Assembly: GCA_017428245.1 (NCBI GenBank) | Contig: JAFRRF010000058.1 | Span: 1-44,751 of the forward strand | Origin: Bacteroidales bacterium | GTDB lineage: Bacteria; Bacteroidota; Bacteroidia; Bacteroidales; UBA932 | Direction of reading: 5' to 3' | DNA length: 44,751 nt | Shown: positions 15,764 through 24,064 of the stretch, piece after piece | Position numbering within the stretch: the stretch's first letter is position 1 | Layout: every line of letters starts with the position of its first letter | Notes under the pieces: generated by a model | What the model was told of the DNA's origin: nothing | Databases searched by the model: none | Seen by the model: the letters and a program-made list of their open reading frames with translations, nothing else | Position numbers and translations under genes: made by a program

Positions 15764-17308
15764 TCACCATTTTATAATTTTCGATTCTTTACTCTCGTTC
15801 CAGCACCTGTCGACGACAGTGATGACGAAACGATGCTTGCCGTTGCGTTTTTCAGCGGGCTTGAAGCTCGTCGCACGGGTAATCGCCACGATGTGGCGGC
15901 TCTGCGACAGATCCACGGACTCGCCGGCATCGAAACGATACACCACATAAAAATGCGGCTGTTGGAAAATGTCTCCCGTCGGGGCCGTCTTCCAGGAAAT
16001 CCCCTTGCCGGAAACCTTGACCGAAACCACCGGTTCGGGTGCAACGGCATCGAGATCGGTATAGGCCGGAATCAGCGCGGGATACTTCTGATACACCGTT
16101 CTAAGGGAATCCTGCAGGGCAAAAGGCTTCCGCCCTTCGGGCGCCGGACGCCGGGGGGCATCCCTGCGGGGCTGTGCCTGCGGTGCCAGCGACCAGCCGG
16201 GCCACCACACGTTGCCGTCCACGTTCGGAAGCTCGCGCACCAGTTGGAACTTGCGGGCCGTCTGCGTCACGGCGGGATTCTCCAGATCGGGCTCACTGAA
16301 TGTGCCGATGCTCTGCCCGATATAGAGCTGACCCTTGTAATTCTTGTCGTTCCACCAGTGGATCAATACATCGTAGTCAGCGGCGGGATGTCCGATCCGC
16401 CAGTACAGCTGGGGAACGATATAATCGATATACCCTTTTTCCGCCCAGGCGGGAACGTCTGCGAAAAGCTCCTCGTAATTCGACAGGCCGTTCGTGGCGC
16501 TTCCGCTGCCGTCGGGCGTATCCTTCAGGTTACGATGGATGCCGAACGGCGAGATGCCGAAACGCACCCAGGGCTTGATGGCCTTGATCGTGTCGTTCAC
16601 GGCCTTGATGAGCGTCTCCACGTTGTGGCGGCGCCAGTCGCCTTTCTGCCAGTATTCGAAACCCTGGTCCGCCGCATATTTGACGAACGAGGCATCGTCG
16701 TGGAACTCCTCGAATCTCTCGGGATAGGGATAGAAATAATCGTCGAAATGAATGCCGTCCACATCGTAACGCGTCACGATGTCGGCGATGACCCGCACCG
16801 TATGCGCCACCGACTCGGGCTCACCCGGATCGAAGTACAACTGCTTGCCGTAACGGCGGAAAATCTCCGGCTTCTTGAAATAAAGATGGTCCGGATACAG
16901 TTGTTCCTGGTCGTTCGATGTGACGCGATAGGGATTGAGCCAGGCGTGCAGTTCCATCCCGCGGGCATGGCACTGTTCGATCATAAACTGCAGCGGGTCC
17001 CAGAAGGGGTCGGGAGCCACGCCCTGCTCGCCGGTCAGGAACCGGGTCCAGGGTTCCAGCTCAGAGGCATAGAAAGCGTCGGCCTGCGGCCGGACCTGAA
17101 AGACCACCGCGTTGCAGCCCTGTTCCTGCAGGGCATCAAGCGTGGCCGTGAACCATTGCTGGATCTGTTCCCGCGAAAGGGTCTTGATCTGCTGGTTGCC
17201 CACGATATGAAGCCAGGCACCGCGGAATTCACGCTTGGGCGGCTCCTGCGAAAAAACGGGAGCAGCCAGAAAGAGCGCAAGAAACAGAAGGGACAGTGTA
17301 CGTTTCAT
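15764..17308 (-). CDS. GHL10 (family-10-like) glycosyl hydrolase, secreted
   Basis: 514 residues from the ATG at 17308 (MKRTLSLLFLALFLAAPVFSQ signal peptide); an earlier in-frame TTG is not needed. The glycosyl-hydrolase-like 10 (DUF187) domain covers about 25-375: FRGAWLHIVGN, VVFQVRPQADAFY, LHAWLNPYR, YDVDGIHFDDYFYPYP and FGISPFGI. A C-terminal fibronectin-like beta domain follows (about 415-514). Family members are putative glycosidases or amidase-linked enzymes acting on cell-wall or surface glycans; the reaction is not established here. The gene starts 8 nt after the alkaline phosphatase stop, so the two are probably cotranscribed. Confidence 0.88.
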   Translation of the reverse strand: MKRTLSLLFLALFLAAPVFSQEPPKREFRGAWLHIVGNQQIKTLSREQIQQWFTATLDALQEQGCNAVVFQVRPQADAFYASELEPWTRFLTGEQGVAPDPFWDPLQFMIEQCHARGMELHAWLNPYRVTSNDQEQLYPDHLYFKKPEIFRRYGKQLYFDPGEPESVAHTVRVIADIVTRYDVDGIHFDDYFYPYPERFEEFHDDASFVKYAADQGFEYWQKGDWRRHNVETLIKAVNDTIKAIKPWVRFGISPFGIHRNLKDTPDGSGSATNGLSNYEELFADVPAWAEKGYIDYIVPQLYWRIGHPAADYDVLIHWWNDKNYKGQLYIGQSIGTFSEPDLENPAVTQTARKFQLVRELPNVDGNVWWPGWSLAPQAQPRRDAPRRPAPEGRKPFALQDSLRTVYQKYPALIPAYTDLDAVAPEPVVSVKVSGKGISWKTAPTGDIFQQPHFYVVYRFDAGESVDLSQSRHIVAITRATSFKPAEKRNGKHRFVITVVDRCWNESKESKIIKW

Positions 17309-17316
17309 CACCGGAC

Positions 17317-18540
17317 TCAAAAAGCTACGCCCATCGCCTCACAGATCTTCCTGGGAATATCCGTGTTGTCCTGGCGGGCGGCGAACTTATCGGCACCGAC
17401 ACCTTTCGCCCACACGGGAACGGGACCGCCGGTATGCGAGAAAGTCGTCCAGCCGATATGGGCCTGGATATTGACACTGTCGATCGACTGGGCGTCGTTC
17501 ATATATTTCTCCACATCGGTGGGAGCCGTCGTATTCTTGATCTTGTCGATCACCGTCAAATCGTAATTGTAACCCCGGCCACGGCCCAGGGCGATGCCGC
17601 CCGTCTCGTGATCGGCCGTCACGACGATCAGCGTCTCCTTGGGATGACGCTCATAGAAGGCGTTCGCCACGGCGATGGCCTGGTCGAAGTCGAGGATCTC
17701 GAAGATGGTGCCGGCCAGATCCTGGCTATGGGCGGTCCAGTCGATCAGGCCACCTTCGGCCATCATAAAAAACCCTTTCGGATTGCGTTCCAGCACGGCA
17801 ATGGCCGCCTCGACGATCTGGGGAAGCGTCAGGGCGCCTTCAGGACGGCCCAGGGCATACGGGCAGATGTCTTCGGCACCCTCGCTCTGGACAAGCACGA
17901 TACGGTCCGCATCCTGCTTTGCCTTGAAATCCTCGTAGCCGTAGGCAAGCGTATAGCCGGCTTCGGCTATCATATCATAGAGGGAAACCTCTTCATTTCC
18001 CTCCTTCCCTTTCGGATGATAGAGTCCGCCGCCGGCGAAGAATTCGAAACCCGTTTCGGGAATCTCCTTGCCGATTTCGTAATAGTTGCCACGTTTGATG
18101 TTGTGGCCGAAAAAAGCGGCCGGAGTCGCGTGATTGATCGGAGTCGTGGACATCACGCCGACACTGTAGCCGGCCTCGTGTATCTTGTAAGCAATACTTT
18201 TCAATTGGGTCGTGGAGTCGGGGGCGATGCAGAGCATCCCGTTTTTCGTCTTCTCTCCTGTGGAGAGGGCGGTCCCGGCTGCCGAAGAATCGGTGATGAT
18301 GTTGCTGGAAGAGAAGTTCGTCGCCTCCCCCATCACCGGAAACTGCGTGAAGCAGAGCGGATCCATACCGATCACACCGCGCTCCTGCGCAAGATAAGCC
18401 TCGGTGGCAGCCACGTGGGTGGAACCCATTCCGTCACCGATGAAATAAAAAACGTATTTCGCGTTATTCTCCTGCCTCCCGCAGGAAACCGCCAGACAAA
18501 GCAGGGCGGCCGCTGCCAAACCGAATAAAAACTTCTTCAT
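17317..18540 (-). CDS. Alkaline phosphatase, lipoprotein form
   Basis: 407 residues with a lipoprotein signal (LAVSC, Cys20). Metal and active-site landmarks of the alkaline phosphatase superfamily are present: FYFIGDGMGSTH (first metal-binding Asp), TDSSAAGTALSTG (nucleophilic Ser after Asp), GGLIDWTAH, TADHETGG, and HTGGPVPVWAKG near the C-terminus. It should release phosphate from monoesters in the periplasm. It is followed by the GHL10 gene after 8 nt. A strong terminator directly upstream separates it from the Exb operon, so it needs its own promoter within about 70 nt; none matching the -7 consensus was found. Confidence 0.93.
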   Translation of the reverse strand: MKKFLFGLAAAALLCLAVSCGRQENNAKYVFYFIGDGMGSTHVAATEAYLAQERGVIGMDPLCFTQFPVMGEATNFSSSNIITDSSAAGTALSTGEKTKNGMLCIAPDSTTQLKSIAYKIHEAGYSVGVMSTTPINHATPAAFFGHNIKRGNYYEIGKEIPETGFEFFAGGGLYHPKGKEGNEEVSLYDMIAEAGYTLAYGYEDFKAKQDADRIVLVQSEGAEDICPYALGRPEGALTLPQIVEAAIAVLERNPKGFFMMAEGGLIDWTAHSQDLAGTIFEILDFDQAIAVANAFYERHPKETLIVVTADHETGGIALGRGRGYNYDLTVIDKIKNTTAPTDVEKYMNDAQSIDSVNIQAHIGWTTFSHTGGPVPVWAKGVGADKFAARQDNTDIPRKICEAMGVAF

Positions 18541-18564
18541 CTTCGTCGCTGTCTCAATCTAATA

Positions 18565-18596
18565 AAAGAAAGGGTGGACGAAGCCACCCTTTCTTT
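18565..18596 (-). terminator. Intrinsic terminator after the Exb operon
   Basis: A 13-bp perfect stem (18565-18577 with 18584-18596) and a 6-nt loop. The stem itself ends in an A/T-rich run on either strand, so it could work in both directions. It sits between the second exbD stop and the alkaline phosphatase start. Confidence 0.85.
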
Positions 18597-18610
18597 GAAT
18601 CAGGCGTTCG

Positions 18611-19096
18611 TCATTTCTGGATACCGCCTTTCCGTGCACCATACATGATCTTCAATGCCGAGCACCGGCGAAGCTCCTGCTTCACGTCGGTAATGATACC
18701 CATACGGGTATCCTGGTCGGCCTTGATGTTGACCTGCATGAACGGACGGTCGGACTCGGACAGTTTCTCACGCTCTGCGGCGATGAAGTCGCGGATCGTG
18801 CTCAAGTCCGAGTTATCCTTACAAATGACGTCGTTCAGCTGAATACGGGAATCCGTACCATACTCCTTCTGATACTGCTGCGAAGGAGTGCCGATATAGA
18901 TATAGGAAGCCAGGTCCTTACGCTCGAGCTTCGCGATTTCGGAAGCCTGCGGCGTACGGACGCGAACTTTCGTTTCCGTCTGACGCATGGACGTACAGAC
19001 CATGAAGAACATCAGGATGATGAACACGATGTCCGGAAGGGACGAGGTATTCATCTGCGGAAGTTCGCCTTTGTTTTCTTTGATGAATTTTGCCAT
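18611..19096 (-). CDS. ExbD/TolR-family biopolymer transport protein (second copy)
   Basis: 161 residues. One membrane helix at about 20-40 (SSLPDIVFIILMFFMVCTS) carries the conserved Asp (residue 22) that conducts protons in ExbD. The periplasmic domain follows (about 45-155). It works with ExbB to energise TonB. A perfect Shine-Dalgarno run (AGGAGGA, complement of 19103-19109) lies just upstream and overlaps the stop codon of the preceding exbD, which points to translational coupling; such strong sites are rare in this window. Last gene of the four-gene operon, before the terminator. Confidence 0.92.
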   Translation of the reverse strand: MAKFIKENKGELPQMNTSSLPDIVFIILMFFMVCTSMRQTETKVRVRTPQASEIAKLERKDLASYIYIGTPSQQYQKEYGTDSRIQLNDVICKDNSDLSTIRDFIAAEREKLSESDRPFMQVNIKADQDTRMGIITDVKQELRRCSALKIMYGARKGGIQK

Positions 19097-19107
19097 ACTG
19101 AATCCTC

Positions 19108-19686
19108 CTATTTCTTCTTGACATCCTTCGGCTCGGCCTCGGAAATACGCTGCGGGACTGCCTTACGGACAATTTCCTGACGGGTTTCGTCCAACTTGTT
19201 GTATTTCTTACCATAGGTCCTCATCGAGAACTCGTCGCGGAGCTCATTCACGGCCTTGATCAACTCATTCTGCACGGTGATGTAGGCCTGGTATGTGGTA
19301 CCGCGGTCGTTCTGCAACGAAATGACGCCTTTGGAAACGGGAACCGGTCCGAGACCCGGAATATCCTGGACTTCTTTTTCAGGAAGGTTCGGGTCGTCGT
19401 AAGGGTTGGTCATGAATTCTTTGATCTTATCTTTCAGCTGGCTTACGTCCATCGGTTGACTTCCGGCCAAGAGGCGGTCATTGGAATTGATCTTCACCTG
19501 GATGATATTCCGACGGTTGACCTTCTGGTCCTCCACCTTCTGATCCTCAGCGGGGATCGGCGGAAGGAGTCGGGAGATACCCTCCTCCTTGTCCATAGTG
19601 GTCACCATCAAGAAGAATATCAGCGCGATGAACGCAATATCCGCCATTGATGAGCCGTTGATTTCAGGAACCTTTTTCTTAGCCAT
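19108..19686 (-). CDS. ExbD/TolR-family biopolymer transport protein (first copy)
   Basis: 192 residues. A membrane helix at about 12-30 (SMADIAFIALIFFLMVTTM) carries the conserved Asp15. The periplasmic part is longer than in the second copy and has a C-terminal charged tail (EAEPKDVKKK). It shares the ExbD fold but is clearly divergent from the downstream copy, so the two probably form a hetero-oligomer or serve different partners. It follows the small membrane protein after 9 nt. Paired exbD genes behind exbB are common in Bacteroidetes. Confidence 0.91.
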   Translation of the reverse strand: MAKKKVPEINGSSMADIAFIALIFFLMVTTMDKEEGISRLLPPIPAEDQKVEDQKVNRRNIIQVKINSNDRLLAGSQPMDVSQLKDKIKEFMTNPYDDPNLPEKEVQDIPGLGPVPVSKGVISLQNDRGTTYQAYITVQNELIKAVNELRDEFSMRTYGKKYNKLDETRQEIVRKAVPQRISEAEPKDVKKK

Positions 19687-19695
19687 ATGAAACGC

Positions 19696-20136
19696 TTATT
19701 TTTTTACGGCCTTGCGGATTGCACTCCAGATCAGGGAGCATACGGCCGCGGCGACCATAAGATAAGTGACGAAAAGCACCGTGTCGGCCATCTTGAAGTC
19801 GCTGGCCTTGGTGACTGCGTTGGTATCGATCGGCTTGCCGGGAGCGAGCAGCCAGGCGCCGCCGATGATGACGACGGCCGCCACAATGAGAAGCACGAGC
19901 CGCAGGAGTTTCTTCTTGTTCTTGAACGCCGCGAAGAGCGGGAAGAGCAGGGTCACGCAGATTGCGAAGAGCACCAGCACGTAGATCCAGTACAGGAAGG
20001 TGTCAAGGGAACCGCTCTCCACCCCGGTCGGCTTGTTGACCAGCACGACCACGAAGAGCACCAGCGACACCAGGAAAAGGATCAGTTCAAGAATCTTCCA
20101 GGGCCTGTTTTCTCTTTTTTCGTTAGCTTCTTTCAT
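19696..20136 (-). CDS. Small four-helix membrane protein of the Exb operon
   Basis: 146 residues with a charged N-terminus and four predicted membrane helices (about 14-33, 46-70, 79-96, 116-140). There is no known catalytic motif. It lies between exbB (23 nt upstream) and the first exbD (9 nt downstream), a position that suggests a subunit or assembly factor of the proton channel. I recognise the gene arrangement as recurrent in Bacteroidetes, but not a named function. No confident family name is given. Confidence 0.75.
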   Translation of the reverse strand: MKEANEKRENRPWKILELILFLVSLVLFVVVLVNKPTGVESGSLDTFLYWIYVLVLFAICVTLLFPLFAAFKNKKKLLRLVLLIVAAVVIIGGAWLLAPGKPIDTNAVTKASDFKMADTVLFVTYLMVAAAVCSLIWSAIRKAVKK

Positions 20137-20159
20137 AATCGATCAATGAATGAAAGTCG

Positions 20160-20963
20160 TTATTTGCTGTATTTGACAAGCATGTCGACGAGCGAGATGG
20201 AAGAGTCTTCCATATCCACGACGATCGTGTCGATCTTGGAAATGATGTAGTTGTAGAACAACTGGAGGATAATGGCGACGACCAGACCACCGACGGTGGT
20301 GATAAGGGCGACTTTCATACCGCCGGCGACCAATGCCGGGCTGATATCACCGGCGACCTCGATGGCGTTGAAGGCCTGGATCAGACCAAGGACGGTACCC
20401 ATGAAGCCCAACTGCGGAGCGATACCGATGAACAGACCGATCCAGGAGAGGCCCTTCTCGAGTTTACCCATTTCCACGGAGCCATACTCGATGACGGATT
20501 TCTCGGCTTTCTCAATGCCCTGGCCGTCCTTGACGCGGAGCAGACCCTGGGTGAAGATACGAGCCACCGGACCCGGCGTGTTCTTGCAGAGTTCGTATGC
20601 CTTGTCGACACCTTCGTTCTTGAGGCAGTCTTCAATCTTGTTCAACAGTTTGGTGTTGTTGTTCTGGGCGATGCTCAGCGTAATGATCTTGGAAATGGCG
20701 ATGGCCAGACCCAGGATGAGGCACAACAAAACGAGAGACATAAACGTGGCACCACCGTCGATGAACAGCTTCTTGAGCTGCTGGTGGATCGGCTTGTCAT
20801 CCGGAGCGGCGGCGAACGGGTCGACCACTTCGTCGTCCTGAGCTTGAGCCACAGCTTCAGTCTGCTCGGCGGCAGGCTGTTCGTCCTGAGCAAAAGTCTT
20901 CTGGTACTCAGCAGAAATGGTCAGGAGACCAATCACTGCCAAAAACATGAAAATTTTTTTCAT
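20160..20963 (-). CDS. ExbB/TolQ/MotA-family proton channel
   Basis: 267 residues with an N-terminal signal-like helix, then a Gln/Glu-rich segment, then the MotA/TolQ/ExbB domain (about 70-260) with three membrane helices (LVLLCLILGLAIAISKIITL; WIGLFIGIAPQLGFMGTVLGLIQAF; GGMKVALITTVGGLVVAIILQLFYNYI). The GFMGTVLGLIQAF segment is the family's pore-lining signature. It forms the inner-membrane channel that drives TonB with ExbD. It is the first gene of the operon. The 116-nt upstream gap is AT-rich and contains a small CGGCA/TGCCG hairpin, but no convincing -7 box. Confidence 0.93.
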   Translation of the reverse strand: MKKIFMFLAVIGLLTISAEYQKTFAQDEQPAAEQTEAVAQAQDDEVVDPFAAAPDDKPIHQQLKKLFIDGGATFMSLVLLCLILGLAIAISKIITLSIAQNNNTKLLNKIEDCLKNEGVDKAYELCKNTPGPVARIFTQGLLRVKDGQGIEKAEKSVIEYGSVEMGKLEKGLSWIGLFIGIAPQLGFMGTVLGLIQAFNAIEVAGDISPALVAGGMKVALITTVGGLVVAIILQLFYNYIISKIDTIVVDMEDSSISLVDMLVKYSK

Positions 20964-21079
20964 AGGTTTTTTGATTAATTATTAAACACTGTATTTAAAT
21001 AGTTATAGTCCTCTCCGGCATACACTGCCGTCAAAAATTCTTTGCAATTTAATAATTTTTTCGGAAAATAGCACGATTT

Positions 21080-22108
21080 CTAAGAAATTTCTCCACAGGC
21101 CTCAATTTCGAATTTTATAGCAACTGTCTTATTATCACTATATTGTCCCAAAAGGACAAATAATTTCGTCACGGCCGCTTCGGTTGTTATGTCCCGTCCG
21201 CACACTACGCCGGCCTGCCGGAGAGTGTCTCCGTTGGCGTAGGTTCCCATATCCACCATTCCTGTCTGGCATTGGGTCACGTTGACCACGATGCCGCCGG
21301 CGGCCGTGAAATCCGACAGGGCTTCGAGAAACCAGGGGTACGAAGGCGCATTGCCCGAGCCGAAAGTCTCGAGCACGACGGCACGCAGGCCTTCCGTCGC
21401 GAGGACACCCCGGACATAGGCCTCCGAGATGCCGGGGAAGATCTTGAGCACGGCTACCCGGTTGTCGAGCCGCGTATGCAGCAGCAGCGGCGCGCCCCAG
21501 CGTGTGGGACGGCCGAGTGCCCGGTCATTGTAACGCACATGGATGCCCACCTCGGCCAACGGCGGATAGTTGGGCGAACGGAACGCGCTGAAATTCTCGG
21601 CGCTGTATTTGGTGGTGCGGTTGCCGCGGAAGAGTTCGTTCTCGAAATAGATGCAGACCTCGCTCACGCAAGGATGGCCGTGGGCATCGCAGTCGGCGGC
21701 CAGTTCCAGCGAATCGATGAGATTCTCCTTTCCGTCGGTACGGAGCCGGCCGATGGGCAGCTGGCTTCCGGTGAAGATGACCGGTTTTTCGAGATTTTCG
21801 AGCATGAAACTGAGCGCCGAGGCGGAATAGGCCATCGTGTCGGTCCCGTGCAGGACCACGAAGCCGTCGTAGGCCTTGTAGTTGCCGGCGATGATTTCGG
21901 AGAGCCGGACCCAGAACGCCGGATCGGCATCGGACGAATCGATGACCGGATCGAAGGACAAGGTATCGATAGTGAAACCGAACTTGCGGAGTTCCGGCAC
22001 TTCCTGCAGGATCTGGGTAAAGTCGAAAGGCTCCAGGAGAAGCGTCTCGGGATTCTCCTTCATTCCGATAGTTCCGCCGGTGTAGATGAGAAGGATCTTT
22101 CTGTCCAT
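21080..22108 (-). CDS. ansA: Type I (cytoplasmic) L-asparaginase
   Basis: 342 residues from the ATG at 22108 (MDRKILLIYTGGTIGM). The longer open frame upstream overlaps tatD and is discarded. The first catalytic Thr lies in YTGGTIGM, the second in HGTDTMAYSASAL (Thr-Asp pair), and GSQLPIGRLRTDGKENL follows. No signal peptide is seen, which fits the cytoplasmic type I enzyme that hydrolyses asparagine to aspartate and ammonia. It starts 4 nt after the tatD stop, so the two are cotranscribed with dprA. Confidence 0.94.
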   Translation of the reverse strand: MDRKILLIYTGGTIGMKENPETLLLEPFDFTQILQEVPELRKFGFTIDTLSFDPVIDSSDADPAFWVRLSEIIAGNYKAYDGFVVLHGTDTMAYSASALSFMLENLEKPVIFTGSQLPIGRLRTDGKENLIDSLELAADCDAHGHPCVSEVCIYFENELFRGNRTTKYSAENFSAFRSPNYPPLAEVGIHVRYNDRALGRPTRWGAPLLLHTRLDNRVAVLKIFPGISEAYVRGVLATEGLRAVVLETFGSGNAPSYPWFLEALSDFTAAGGIVVNVTQCQTGMVDMGTYANGDTLRQAGVVCGRDITTEAAVTKLFVLLGQYSDNKTVAIKFEIEACGEIS

Positions 22109-22112
22109 AAAA

Positions 22113-22880
22113 CTATAGCTTGAATAACCTCCGGGCATTTTCCGTGGTCGCGGCGGCCACGGAATCGAGCGGCAAGTCTTTGATTTGTGCAATCTTTCCG
22201 GCTGCGAAACGGACATACGACGGCTCGTTGCGGCGGCCACGGAACGGGACGGGCGTCAGCCAGGGGCAGTCGGTCTCCACCACCACGTCGTCGAGCGACA
22301 TCTTTTCCAGTGCCGAAGCCACGCCAGCATTCTTGTAAGTCACCACTCCCCCGATGCCGAACTTGAAATCCGCATACGCCAGCAGCCGGCGGTACGTCTC
22401 ATAACTTCCTGAATACGCGTGCATCACGCCGCGGAACACCACGCCCCGCAGGTCCTCCAGCACGCGGAAGAAATCTTCGGTCGCCTCCCGCAGATGGATG
22501 ATGACCGGAAGCCCGGCATCCGCAGCCAGGACAATCTGTTCTTCGAGCACGCGGATCTGTTCTTTCAGGAAATCTTTCGACCAGTATCCGTCCAGTCCGA
22601 TTTCGCCGACGGCGTACCAGCGCCGGTCGGCCAGATGCGCCTTCACGAAAGCGAGCTCCTCTTCCCAGTCCGCGCCCACCGATGTGGGATGCAGGCCGAT
22701 GCAGGGAAAAGCAAAATCCGGAAGGGCGTCGGCCACGGACAGCAGGGCGTCGTGGCAGGAACGGTCGATACCCGGCATCACGCACGCTTCCACGCCCGCT
22801 TCCCGGGCACGGGCCAGCACGGCCTCGAAGTCGTCCCGAAACGCTTCGTCATAGAGATGACAGTGGGTATCGATCAACAT
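22113..22880 (-). CDS. tatD: TatD-family metal-dependent hydrolase (DNase)
   Basis: 255 residues from the ATG at 22880, which lies 2 nt after the dprA stop. Metal-binding landmarks of the TatD/amidohydrolase fold are intact: DTHCHL at 4-9, IGLHP, GEIGLDGYW, VIIHLREA, GVMHAYSG and VETDCPW. TatD proteins are 3'-5' exonucleases or DNases that act in DNA repair or degradation. Gene order dprA-tatD-ansA is compact (gaps 2 and 4 nt). Confidence 0.93.
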   Translation of the reverse strand: MLIDTHCHLYDEAFRDDFEAVLARAREAGVEACVMPGIDRSCHDALLSVADALPDFAFPCIGLHPTSVGADWEEELAFVKAHLADRRWYAVGEIGLDGYWSKDFLKEQIRVLEEQIVLAADAGLPVIIHLREATEDFFRVLEDLRGVVFRGVMHAYSGSYETYRRLLAYADFKFGIGGVVTYKNAGVASALEKMSLDDVVVETDCPWLTPVPFRGRRNEPSYVRFAAGKIAQIKDLPLDSVAAATTENARRLFKL

Positions 22881-22882
22881 AT

Positions 22883-23989
22883 CTACAAAGATACACAAAA
22901 TTTGGCTCCGTCAGCCACCACCCTCCCCGCCAATTCCAATTCCAGCAATTCGACCGAAATCTCGCGGGCGGGCAGCCCCGTCCAAAAGGCCAGTTCTTCC
23001 ATTGTGGCCGGCGCCCGGTCGGCCAGGATGCGGAGCAGTTCACGGCGCAGCGGCGGGTCGTCCGGCCGAAGGAGTGTCTGCCGCCGCCGCTCCCGACAGG
23101 TCCGGAGCCATCCCAAGGCGAGCGGCAGGGCGTCCTCGTCGGGCACCAGGACGGCTTCCTGCGAGGCAATCAGGCGGTTGCAGCCTTCGAACGACGCATC
23201 GGACTGCCGGCCCGGCACGGCGAAGACATCCCGGTTGTAGGAGGCGGCCAGCGACGCAGTGAGCAGGCTTCCGCCCTTCCGGTACGACTCGACCACGAGC
23301 GTGGCGTCGGCCAGGGCTGCGATGATCCGGTTCCGGCGCAGGAAGGTAAAGGCGGCCGGCGCGGTAGCCCGGGAGAAATCCGTGACCAGGGCGCCCATTT
23401 CCAGCATCGAACGGGCCAGTTCCCGATGTTGTCTGGGATAGATTTCGTCGAGGCCGCAGGGCAGCACGCCCACGGTCGGCAGGCCGGCCGACAGGGCGGC
23501 CGCGTGGGCGCAGCCGTCGATGCCCAATGCCAGGCCGCTGACGATCACAGGTTTTACTTCCAAGTCGGAGAGCCGTTCCACGATACGGCGACAGGCCTCC
23601 CGCCCGGTCCAGGAAGCCTTGCGGGTTCCCACGACGGCGAGGATACGGGACGCATCCAGGTCAATGCCGCCTTTGCAATACAGGAGCAGCGGGGCGTCGG
23701 GGCAGTCAGCCAGCCGGCGCGGATAGCCCGGCAGGCCCAGGCAAAGAAGGCGGATACCGTAGCTGCCGGCCCATTCCACCTCACGGCGGGCCCACTCCAG
23801 CAGCGAGGGGTCTGTCAGCTGGCCGATATAGGCGTCGGCGTGGTGCAGCAGTGCGGCCAGTTCATCGCGGCGGGCGGCAAAGACGCCTGCCGCACCGCCC
23901 AGCGCTTCCATCAACTGTCTGCCGACAGCGCATTTGTACGCAAAAACCTTGTTCAGCGCACAATGATAAACACAAAGATCGGAGTCCAT
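22883..23989 (-). CDS. dprA: DNA-processing protein DprA
   Basis: 368 residues from the ATG at 23989; a TTG 15 nt upstream is a weaker choice. The Rossmann-like DprA core (about 75-290) shows VVGTRKASWTG, SGLALGIDGCAHAAAL, PRQHRELA, FLRRNRIIAALADATLVVES and GGSLLTA. A C-terminal winged-helix-like region follows (about 310-368). DprA loads RecA on incoming single-stranded DNA during natural transformation. The start codon sits in an 11-bp inverted repeat that could affect translation (see 23977-24020). The gene leads the dprA-tatD-ansA run, 75 nt after queA. Confidence 0.93.
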   Translation of the reverse strand: MDSDLCVYHCALNKVFAYKCAVGRQLMEALGGAAGVFAARRDELAALLHHADAYIGQLTDPSLLEWARREVEWAGSYGIRLLCLGLPGYPRRLADCPDAPLLLYCKGGIDLDASRILAVVGTRKASWTGREACRRIVERLSDLEVKPVIVSGLALGIDGCAHAAALSAGLPTVGVLPCGLDEIYPRQHRELARSMLEMGALVTDFSRATAPAAFTFLRRNRIIAALADATLVVESYRKGGSLLTASLAASYNRDVFAVPGRQSDASFEGCNRLIASQEAVLVPDEDALPLALGWLRTCRERRRQTLLRPDDPPLRRELLRILADRAPATMEELAFWTGLPAREISVELLELELAGRVVADGAKFCVSL

Positions 23990-24020
23990 CTTTTTTGCAT
24001 CCAAGATAAGGACTCCGATC
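23977..24020 (-). promoter_or_regulatory. Inverted repeat covering the dprA start codon
   Basis: GATCGGAGTCC and its perfect complement form 11-bp arms (23977-23987 and 24010-24020) with a 22-nt loop. On the coding strand the 3' arm starts at the G of the dprA ATG and covers codons 2-4; the rest of the ATG and the A-rich leader are in the loop. A shorter hairpin (24033-24039 with 24045-24051) lies upstream. It could limit dprA translation or act as an attenuator between queA and dprA. Confidence 0.5.
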
Positions 24021-24064
24021 CGCTTTCATCCGTCGGAAAAGCAATTTCCGATCGCGAAAAAAAA

